Source: Clostridia bacterium
GTDB taxonomy: Bacteria > Bacillota > Clostridia > Christensenellales > Borkfalkiaceae
Length of the DNA stretch: 6,407 bases
Direction: 5' to 3'
Assembly (NCBI GenBank): GCA_017501125.1
Contig: JAFVXN010000182.1
Location: 1-6,407, forward strand
Program-made: the position numbers and the translations under genes
Part shown: piece after piece, positions 1-4,526 of the stretch
Numbering within the stretch: the first letter of the stretch is position 1
Layout: every line of letters starts with the position of its first letter
The notes under the pieces: model-generated
What the model saw: only the letters and a program-made list of their open reading frames with translations
The model's database searches: none
What the model was told of the DNA's origin: nothing

Positions 1-15
1 GAGGAGGGTGATTGA
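1..15 (+). CDS. 3' end of a truncated upstream ORF (inferred)
   Basis: Reading from base 1 gives Glu-Glu-Gly-Asp followed by TGA at 13-15. That stop overlaps the ATG of the next ORF in a TGATG arrangement, which is typical of translationally coupled genes in one operon. Only four codons are visible, so no function can be given. The call rests on the overlap geometry alone and could be chance. Confidence 0.3.
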   Translation, partial: EEGD

Positions 16-128
16 TGAAAAGAAAAATTATTTATCGTCGGGAAATGAGACGGTTGGAAAAAGAATTTCATAAGTTTATAGAAGAAGGAATAACAGAAGA
101 AGATAAAAGAAAAAAATGGAAGGAATAA
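15..128 (+). CDS. 37-aa highly charged hypothetical protein
   Basis: This is a small ORF from ATG 15 to TAA 126-128, too short for most gene finders. It has a strong ribosome binding site, GGAGGG at 3-8, six bases before the ATG. The product begins MKRKIIYRRE and is dominated by Lys, Arg and Glu (over half of all residues). It has no membrane segment, signal peptide or cysteine and would probably form a charged helix. I do not recognise the family. The start overlaps the stop of a gene cut off by the window edge, and a terminator follows about 50 bases downstream, so it is probably the last gene of an operon. Its codons (three AGA among six Arg codons, several ATA, nearly all AAA/GAA) are unlike those of the genes to the right. 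This suggests an acquired or mobile-element origin, but that is inference from 37 codons. Confidence 0.55.
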   Translation: MKRKIIYRREMRRLEKEFHKFIEEGITEEDKRKKWKE

Positions 129-180
129 ATAGGGTGTTGCAAAAAAGAAGAAAACTATTGGAGCAAAAACAAAATTAGAG

Positions 181-214
181 AAAAAAGGCGGCCTTGAGAA
201 AGGTCGTCTTTTTT
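181..214 (+). terminator. Intrinsic terminator after the left-edge operon, possibly bidirectional
   Basis: A nine-pair stem, GGCGGCCTT (187-195) with AAGGTCGTC (200-208), closes a GAGA tetraloop (196-199). Two pairs are G-U on the plus strand. A run of six A precedes the stem and six T follow it (209-214). Read on the minus strand the two G-U pairs become A-C mismatches, but a T run also follows, so the element could weakly end transcription of the convergent cysteine-rich gene at 304-519. Confidence 0.9.
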
Positions 215-303
215 GCCTTAAAAGGCGCGTATGTATCGCACTTATTTTGTCATTGGCTTGAGAAAGAAAAAGGAGAAATGATTATGTACAAGGAAGGGGC
301 AAA

Positions 304-519
304 TTAGCAGCCGCAGGTGCAGTTGCAGGAGCAGCCGCAAGAAGGGGTGAGCAAAGACGACAACGTGCCGTTCTTATACAGGCAGTACAAAAGGGCGATC
401 ACGATAGGCAACGAGCAACCGCTAAAAAGGTTGCCGCAGATAGAGCCGTCCTTATTGCAGAGTACCAACACGGCTACGAGGATCCAAAGGGAACTGTTCC
501 CATGAGAACAACAATTCAT
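304..519 (-). CDS. 71-aa cysteine-rich small membrane protein
   Basis: The minus-strand ATG is at 519-517 and the stop (TAA) at 306-304. An AGGAGG sits exactly six bases upstream of the ATG (plus-strand cctcct at 526-531), which fixes this start over longer in-frame ones. The protein has 12 cysteines in 71 residues: Cys3-Cys4 after the start, four spaced singly (21, 28, 35, 46), and a C-terminal tail from residue 61 in which every second residue is Cys (CGCSCNCTCGC). Two hydrophobic stretches, about residues 11-20 and 37-48, could insert in the membrane. It resembles the short high-cysteine proteins of uncultured Clostridia that databases call chorion-class high-cysteine HCB proteins. That match is from memory of the composition, not a search. 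The function is unknown; metal binding, disulfide cross-linking or a spore-surface role are guesses. It is transcribed away from the ECF gene, and its codon use matches the host-type genes. Confidence 0.8.
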   Translation of the reverse strand: MNCCSHGNSSLWILVAVLVLCNKDGSICGNLFSGCSLPIVIALLYCLYKNGTLSSLLTPSCGCSCNCTCGC

Positions 520-539
520 AAAAAACCTCCTAATGTTTT

Positions 540-591
540 CCGTAGGATATGTATTGATTTTGCCCGTGATTTTCAGGCGCGCTCCTACGGG
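540..591 (-). promoter_or_regulatory. Structured leader with competing stems before the cysteine-rich gene
   Basis: On the minus strand an eight-base perfect inverted repeat, CCGTAGGA (590-583) with TCCTACGG (547-540), encloses a second stem, GCCTG (578-574) with CGGGC (566-562), which includes one G-U pair and a seven-base loop. A third pairing, CCCGT (591-587) with ACGGG (567-563), would exclude both. The ribosome binding site at 531-526 lies just downstream of the outer stem. I cannot assign it to a known riboswitch class. It could be regulatory or simply fortuitous. Confidence 0.4.
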
Positions 592-609
592 TTTGTTATT
601 TTCTATTAC

Positions 610-639
610 ATCATATTCTTTTCTTAAAAAAATTGTTCT
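610..639 (-). promoter_or_regulatory. Weak candidate promoter for the cysteine-rich gene
   Basis: On the minus strand TATGAT (615-610) is a fair -10 box. The best -35 match, AGAACA (639-634) at 18 bases, is poor, so an alternative (for example sporulation) sigma factor is possible. Transcription would start near 603, about a dozen bases before the first stem of the structured leader, which agrees with the layout. No sporulation consensus is convincing. Confidence 0.3.
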
Positions 640-668
640 CACTTTTGTCTTATCCCCCTTTGAATTGG

Positions 669-697
669 TTGCAAAAGATAAAAAAAAGGGGTATAAT
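669..697 (+). promoter_or_regulatory. Sigma-A-type promoter of the ECF S component-coaX-hom operon
   Basis: TTGCAA (669-674) and a perfect TATAAT (692-697) are separated by the ideal 17 bases. Transcription should begin near 704, leaving a leader of about 109 bases before the ATG at 813. It is the only good promoter before the three genes. Confidence 0.85.
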
Positions 698-703
698 GGT
701 ACT

Positions 704-812
704 TGGTTTGTTGGCAAATACGCATTTTTTTGCGGTTTGACCCCTCGAAAACGAGCCAAAATCTATTTTTTGTCTACGGGTATCCCAAAGGGAACTCGAT
801 GGAGGTATTATT
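704..812 (+). promoter_or_regulatory. Leader with three-way-junction-like fold, class unknown
   Basis: TTGGC (711-715) can pair with GCCAA (755-759), enclosing the hairpins CGCA/TGCG (721-724 with 731-734) and TCG/CGA (745-747 with 752-754). A T-rich stretch follows (764-771), then overlapping small hairpins GGG-TAT-CCC (778-786) and CCC-AAA-GGG (784-792). CGAG at 752-755 could instead pair with CTCG at 795-798, just before the GGAGG at 801-805. I looked for the TPP, FMN, preQ1, tetrahydrofolate, T-box, SAM and purine core motifs and saw none. The stems are short, so a regulatory role is only a possibility. Confidence 0.35.
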
Positions 813-1418
813 ATGGAAAAGAAGAAGTTCTTTTCGGCGAAAAACGTCGCTACGCTCGGCGTACTGTTGGCACTCACTATTGTATTGCAATTATTTGCGA
901 GCAATATTCCTATCGGACCTGTTAGTCTTAATTTTGCGCTGATTCCTATCGTCCTTGCCGCCGTGGTGTTAGGACCTTGGGAAGGGATGTTTATGGGGCT
1001 TGCGTGCGGTGTCGTCGTATTGTTTCAGGTCATTTTCCCTGCGGGACCTGCCGCCGCTTTTTATACGGCGATTTGGACGAACGACCCCGTCGTGACGGCA
1101 ATCACCTGTCTTGTGAAGACGACGGTTGCAGGGCTTTTGGCTGGATTCCTTTTCCGTTGGATTGAGAAGAAGAATCGCTACGTCGCCGTTTTCGTGGCGT
1201 CGGGCATCGTGCCTATCGTCAACACGGGTTTGTTTATTCTCGGGTGCTTGGGTATGGTCAATTCCGTCTATGGTATGGCAAGCGGGGAAAACGTGCTCGT
1301 CTTTATTTTAATAGGCATTGTAGGGCTCAATTTCTTTGTCGAATTCGGCGTCAATTTGATAGTAGCGCCAGGTATCCACACCGTGTATAAAGTCGTCGAA
1401 AAGAAATTCTCGAAATAA
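813..1418 (+). CDS. panT: ECF transporter S component, probably pantothenate-specific (PanT)
   Basis: This is a substrate-binding membrane subunit of an energy-coupling factor importer. The 201-aa protein is very hydrophobic, with about six membrane helices (roughly residues 13-31, 36-54, 57-76, 93-115, 122-145 and 160-186), a basic N-terminus (MEKKK) and a basic C-terminus. The block LNFALIPIVLAAVVLGPWEG (39-58) is typical of S components. Start: GGAGG at 801-805, seven bases before the ATG. The substrate is inferred from context: coaX, encoding pantothenate kinase, begins 11 bases after its stop, and import followed by phosphorylation traps pantothenate in the cell. No ATPase or T-component gene lies in the window, so it presumably shares a group II module encoded elsewhere. 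Other S components (folate, biotin, riboflavin) look alike, so the family is secure but PanT is moderate. Confidence 0.85.
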   Translation: MEKKKFFSAKNVATLGVLLALTIVLQLFASNIPIGPVSLNFALIPIVLAAVVLGPWEGMFMGLACGVVVLFQVIFPAGPAAAFYTAIWTNDPVVTAITCLVKTTVAGLLAGFLFRWIEKKNRYVAVFVASGIVPIVNTGLFILGCLGMVNSVYGMASGENVLVFILIGIVGLNFFVEFGVNLIVAPGIHTVYKVVEKKFSK

Positions 1419-1429
1419 AGGAGCGGAAG

Positions 1430-2215
1430 ATGATTATTTGTATAGATATCGGCAATACGAATATCAAATACGCCATCTACGACGGCGATATTTTGAAGTT
1501 TTCCTTCCGCGTGGAGACGGATCATAAGCGCACGTCTGACGAATACGGCACTTCCCTTACGGGTATGCTGACGACGAAGGGCGTTGCGGTAGAGGAGATT
1601 ACGGGCGGTATCGTGTCTTCCGTCGTCCCCTCGCTCGATTATACGATTGATAAAATGTGTGAATTATACCTGCACATCACGCCCAAACATATCGCACCGG
1701 GGCTCAAATCGGGCTTAAGTATCCGTTGCGACGACGCAAGGGAAGTGGGCGCGGACAGGATCGTCAATTGCGTCTCTGCTATCGTGGAATACGGTCAAGA
1801 AGGGGTACCCATGGTCGTGATTGACTTCGGTACGGCTACGACTTTCAACGTCATCAGCGACAAGCACGAGTTTATCGGCGGCGTAATCGCCCCTGGTATC
1901 AAAGGCTCGCTCGACTCCCTCGTCAACGGCACGGCGAAACTCCCTCGCGTGGAGATTGAGGCGCCCAAGAGCGTCATCGCCAAGAACACGGTGACGAATA
2001 TGCAGGCGGGTATCGTCTTCGGTTTTGCAGGGCTGGTCGAATATATCGTCAAGAAGATCAAGAAGGAATTAAAACGCGACGACGTCTTCACGGTGGCGAC
2101 GGGTGGATTTAGCACCGTCATTGCCAAGGAGATCGGCTGTATCGACGCGGTGGATAAATTGCTCACCCTCAAGGGGCTCAACTATTTGTATCGTCTCAAC
2201 GAAGACGGAAAGTGA
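1430..2215 (+). CDS. coaX: Type III pantothenate kinase
   Basis: It phosphorylates pantothenate to 4'-phosphopantothenate with ATP, the first committed step of CoA synthesis, in the cytoplasm. The 261-aa length is normal. The ASKHA-fold signatures are all visible: the phosphate-binding loop DIGNTN at 6-11, GADR at 107-110 with the catalytic Asp109, the DFGTATT block at 132-138, GGVIAPGI at 150-157, and TGGF near 224-227 in the C-terminal half. The ATG at 1430 follows AAAGGAG with six bases from GGAG. Family knowledge: type III enzymes need a monovalent cation and are not feedback-inhibited by CoA, so control of pantothenate supply may fall on the transporter upstream. It is cotranscribed with the S component, 11 bases apart, and followed 38 bases later by hom. 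Nothing is truncated. Confidence 0.95.
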   Translation: MIICIDIGNTNIKYAIYDGDILKFSFRVETDHKRTSDEYGTSLTGMLTTKGVAVEEITGGIVSSVVPSLDYTIDKMCELYLHITPKHIAPGLKSGLSIRCDDAREVGADRIVNCVSAIVEYGQEGVPMVVIDFGTATTFNVISDKHEFIGGVIAPGIKGSLDSLVNGTAKLPRVEIEAPKSVIAKNTVTNMQAGIVFGFAGLVEYIVKKIKKELKRDDVFTVATGGFSTVIAKEIGCIDAVDKLLTLKGLNYLYRLNEDGK

Positions 2216-2253
2216 AAAAACGCGTAAGGCAACTTACCTTTAAGGAGAATATT

Positions 2254-3537
2254 ATGGCAAAGAAAGTAGGCGTAGCGATTTTAGGGCTCGGCGTCGTCGG
2301 CGGCGGCACCTATCAAACGCTGGTAGAACATCACGACTTTTACCTGAAGACGCAAAAGGCGGACATCACGGTAGAGGCGGTTTTGGATAAAGCGGTGGCA
2401 AGATTAGACGCGCTCGGCGTGCCTGAGGAATTGCGCGCAAAGAGCATCGAAGAGGTGCTCGCTAACCCTGCGGTAGACATCGTCGTAGAGACGATTGGCG
2501 GTATCGGCGTCGCAAAGGCGTTCGTGACCGCGGCACTTTGCAGTGGCAAATCGGTCGTCACCTCCAACAAGGAACTTATCTGTAAGTTCTCTCACGAGTT
2601 GGAAGACATCGCAAAACGCAACGGTTGCGGACTTTACTACGAGGCGAGTTGCGTAGGTGGCGTGCCTATTATCCGTACCCTTATCGACGGCGTACAAGCC
2701 AACAAAATCAGCAAGATGATGGGTATCGTCAACGGTACGACCAACTATATCCTCACCAAGATGAGTACGGAAGGGGCGGACTATGCGGAGACGCTCAAAG
2801 AGGCGCAACGCTTAGGCTATGCGGAATTCGACCCCACCAACGACGTAGAAGGGTTCGACTCCACCTATAAGTTGTCCATTTTGTCGTCGATGGCGTTCCA
2901 TACCAAGGTGCCTTATACGAAGATTTTCCGTGAAGGCATCAGCGGGATTGCGACGGAAGATATCGCCTATGGTAAGGAACTCGGCTACACCTTAAAACTT
3001 CTTGCTATCGGCAAGAACACGGAAAAGGGCATCGAGGTGCGCGTACACCCGACCTTTATCCCCAACGCACATCCTTTGGCGAGCGTCAACGACGCCTACA
3101 ACGCCGTATACCTTTGCGGTGACGCGGTGGACGATATTATGCTCTACGGTAGAGGGGCAGGTGCGTTGCCTACGGCAAGTGCCGTCGTCAGCGACGTAAT
3201 TTACGCGGCGACCCACTCTGAGATTAAATACTCCACTTTCAAAAACACCGCCAACGCGGAAAGAAACGTGAAATTCATCTCCAACTTTGAGAGTGCCTAC
3301 TATATCCGTCTGTCGGTGGAAGATAAGGCAGGCGTCCTTGCCAAAATTACGGGCGTGTTCGCCAAGAACGGTATCTCCATCGTCGAGATCGAACAAAAGG
3401 GCAAAAAGACGGACGAGGCTGGCGTGCCTCTCATCGTCGTCACCCACCAGACCCGCGAAAACAGCGTAAAGAACGCTGTCGCGAAAATCGGCGAAACGGG
3501 TATCGCAAAGGTAGAAGCCGTTATCCGCGTAGAATAA
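2254..3537 (+). CDS. hom: Homoserine dehydrogenase with C-terminal ACT domain
   Basis: It reduces aspartate 4-semialdehyde to homoserine with NAD(P)H, the branch toward threonine and methionine. The 427-aa protein has an N-terminal Rossmann domain with GLGVVGGG at 11-18, TSNKE at 103-107, NGTTN at 160-164, and the family block around 188-206. Glu191, Asp202 and Lys206 have the same spacing as the catalytic Glu208, Asp219 and Lys223 of the yeast enzyme. An ACT domain at about 348-423 is the usual site for amino-acid feedback, generally by threonine. An in-frame GTG at 2212 would add 14 residues and overlap coaX, but AAGGAG at 2242-2247 sits six bases before ATG 2254 and decides the start. It ends eight bases before the terminator stem and closes the operon. 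Its coupling to pantothenate genes is uncommon, though both feed on aspartate-family metabolism. Confidence 0.96.
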   Translation: MAKKVGVAILGLGVVGGGTYQTLVEHHDFYLKTQKADITVEAVLDKAVARLDALGVPEELRAKSIEEVLANPAVDIVVETIGGIGVAKAFVTAALCSGKSVVTSNKELICKFSHELEDIAKRNGCGLYYEASCVGGVPIIRTLIDGVQANKISKMMGIVNGTTNYILTKMSTEGADYAETLKEAQRLGYAEFDPTNDVEGFDSTYKLSILSSMAFHTKVPYTKIFREGISGIATEDIAYGKELGYTLKLLAIGKNTEKGIEVRVHPTFIPNAHPLASVNDAYNAVYLCGDAVDDIMLYGRGAGALPTASAVVSDVIYAATHSEIKYSTFKNTANAERNVKFISNFESAYYIRLSVEDKAGVLAKITGVFAKNGISIVEIEQKGKKTDEAGVPLIVVTHQTRENSVKNAVAKIGETGIAKVEAVIRVE

Positions 3538-3544
3538 AATGGAT

Positions 3545-3577
3545 AAAAAGCGAGGCGAAATCGCCCCGCTTTTTTTT
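3545..3577 (+). terminator. Intrinsic terminator of the panT-coaX-hom operon
   Basis: GGCG (3554-3557) pairs with CGCC (3562-3565) around an AAAT loop. After one A-C mismatch, AAAAGCG (3546-3552) pairs with CGCTTTT (3567-3573). Eight T in a row (3570-3577) follow the G+C-rich core. It starts directly after the hom stop. Confidence 0.95.
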
Positions 3578-3680
3578 CTGCCTACAAAATACTTCGCAAT
3601 ACTGCGTTGTGGTTCGCTTACATACTATCGGTATGCGCGCTTACCACGCCTTGGCTTGCTTGTATTTTTCTACGGCAGAC
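3578..3680. repeat. Modular repeat, copy 1
   Basis: The left arm (3578-3607, 30 bases, starting CTGCCTACAAAATAC) is identical to that of copy 2, and the right arm (3649-3679, ending CTACGGCAGA) differs from it at three positions. The arm ends are imperfect inverted repeats: CTGCC pairs with GGCAG, and AAAATAC with GTATTTT. The 41-base centre carries nested stems, GTGGT/ACCAC (3609-3613 with 3643-3647) around CATAC/GTATG (3621-3625 with 3631-3635). The whole copy can fold into one long interrupted hairpin. It may be a MITE-like or REP-like dispersed element. Confidence 0.75.
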
Positions 3681-3804
3681 CTGCCTACAAAATACTTCGC
3701 AATACTGCGTCGCACTGCGCGCCTTTTAGGTCATGTACAATTAAGTACACTCCCGTCGCAACCTCCTTCTCTCCTTGTCTTGCTCGCATTTTTCTACGGC
3801 AGAG
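3681..3804. repeat. Modular repeat, copy 2
   Basis: It lies head-to-tail directly after copy 1, with the identical left arm at 3681-3710 and the right arm at 3773-3803. The centre (3711-3772) is 62 bases and unrelated in sequence to that of copy 1, yet it also holds a five-base-pair hairpin, TGTAC/GTACA (3734-3738 with 3745-3749). Constant ends with a variable but structured middle is the notable property. No convincing gene lies in 3578-3866. Confidence 0.75.
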
Positions 3805-3836
3805 TGCTAGCCGACCACTTGTTGCGGAGACCGACT

Positions 3837-3863
3837 AAAAAATTTTCATTTTTTTATAAAAAT
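3837..3863 (+). promoter_or_regulatory. A/T-rich UP-like element
   Basis: Consecutive A and T tracts fill roughly positions -65 to -39 relative to the predicted start of the rimP transcript, where RNA polymerase alpha-subunit contacts are expected. Together with the good core promoter this suggests a strong housekeeping promoter. Confidence 0.5.
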
Positions 3864-3866
3864 GGC

Positions 3867-3895
3867 TTGCATTTTTTTTGGCGTGGTGGTATAAT
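3867..3895 (+). promoter_or_regulatory. Sigma-A-type promoter of the rimP-nusA operon
   Basis: TTGCAT (3867-3872) and a perfect TATAAT (3890-3895) are 17 bases apart. The predicted start is near 3902, giving a leader of about 108 bases before rimP. It has the same architecture as the promoter at 669-697. Confidence 0.88.
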
Positions 3896-3924
3896 AGGGA
3901 CACTTGATACTCATACGATTGATT

Positions 3925-3952
3925 ATTGAGAGTGGTCCTTGCCACTCTCAAT
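3925..3952 (+). promoter_or_regulatory. Long hairpin in the rimP leader
   Basis: ATTGAGAGTGG (3925-3935) and CCACTCTCAAT (3942-3952) form an 11-bp perfect stem with a TCCTTG loop. A pyrimidine-rich stretch (CTTCTTTAT) rather than a clean T run follows, so it may be a weak terminator or attenuator. Because the operon encodes NusA, a hairpin-termination factor, autogenous control is a reasonable inference. A second small hairpin, CGCC/GGCG (3978-3981 with 3990-3993), lies just before the ribosome binding site at 3997-4002. Confidence 0.6.
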
Positions 3953-4009
3953 CTTCTTTATCTAAGGGTTTTGCAGACGCCCGTGCGGTGGCGCAAGAGG
4001 AGAAAAAAT

Positions 4010-4471
4010 ATGAAAGTTAAGACGGAACAAGAAATCTTTGATTTCTTAAAGCCTATTGCGGATGGTATGGGCATAGAGATAGTCGAGGTGGAGTTCAAGC
4101 AAGGCAAGGAGCCGACTTTGACCGTCTACGCCGACACGGATTCGGGGATAGACCTTAACACCTGCGCCGCCTTCCATACGGCAATCGACGCGCCGCTCGA
4201 CGATTTTGACCCGACCTTCGGTGCGCCTTACACCTTACAGGTGTCCAGTCCTGGGTTGGATAGACCGCTCAAGACGGCAAGGGATTTTGAAAAGCGTATG
4301 GGGCAAAAGGTCGAGGTAAAGTTGTACGCGCCGTTGAAGGGTAAGAAACTGTTCGAGGCGGTACTCGTAGGCTACGACGGCAACTGTATCACCTTGCAGG
4401 ACGGCGACGAGAATATCAAGTTGGAGTTGTCCAAGATAGCGAAAGTTTGTTTGGCGATAGATTTTGACTGA
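4010..4471 (+). CDS. rimP: Ribosome maturation factor RimP
   Basis: It assists late assembly of the 30S ribosomal subunit. The 153-aa length is normal. The N-terminal alpha/beta domain (about 1-83) contains the signature VSSPGLDRPL at 78-87 and an IEIVEVEF strand at 22-29. The C-terminal SH3/Sm-like barrel (about 88-153) includes KVEVKLYAPLKGKKLFEAVL. An in-frame upstream reading to about 3926 exists, but it crosses the leader hairpin and has no ribosome binding site. GAGGAG at 3997-4002, seven bases before ATG 4010, fixes the start. It is first in the rimP-nusA-ylxR-ylxQ-infB operon. A 55-base gap to nusA holds a modest stem, GGCGA/TCGCC (4453-4457 with 4481-4485), which spans the stop codon and is not followed by a T run. 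Confidence 0.96.
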   Translation: MKVKTEQEIFDFLKPIADGMGIEIVEVEFKQGKEPTLTVYADTDSGIDLNTCAAFHTAIDAPLDDFDPTFGAPYTLQVSSPGLDRPLKTARDFEKRMGQKVEVKLYAPLKGKKLFEAVLVGYDGNCITLQDGDENIKLELSKIAKVCLAIDFD

Positions 4472-4526
4472 TTAGTCGACTCGCCGTGATAAAAATATTA
4501 GGAAAAATCAATTAGGAGATAAAATC

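Noticed and set aside
278..307. Short plus-strand peptide (MIMYKEGAN) after an AGGAG
   Set aside because: Only 7-9 codons before TAG, and it lies in the 3' region of the opposite-strand gene. Most likely chance in A/G-rich sequence.
543..551. CATATCCTA on the minus strand as a sigma-K-type -10 box
   Set aside because: It matches CATANNNTA, but the nearest upstream AC is at the wrong distance, and it would start transcription inside the ribosome binding region.
520..759. N-terminal extension of the minus-strand cysteine-rich ORF to 151 aa
   Set aside because: The AGGAGG six bases before ATG 519 marks the real start. The extension crosses the opposite-strand promoter at 669-697 and its composition is unlike that of the 71-aa protein.
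533..942. Plus-strand ORFs overlapping the intergenic region and the start of the ECF gene
   Set aside because: They run through the promoter and leader, have no ribosome binding site, and show none of the sequence character of real proteins. The ECF frame is clearly the coding one.
2212..2253. GTG start giving a 14-residue longer homoserine dehydrogenase
   Set aside because: It overlaps coaX and lacks a spaced ribosome binding site, while AAGGAG fits ATG 2254 and the Rossmann motif then sits at the usual distance.
3578..3804. CRISPR array
   Set aside because: There are only two units, the arms are inverted with respect to each other, the middle segments are of unequal length, and no cas genes are present.
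3539..3929. Plus-strand ORFs of about 100 aa between hom and rimP
   Set aside because: They start inside the terminator or repeats and cross the rimP promoter. The repeated peptide (PTKYFAILR) is just the translated repeat arm.
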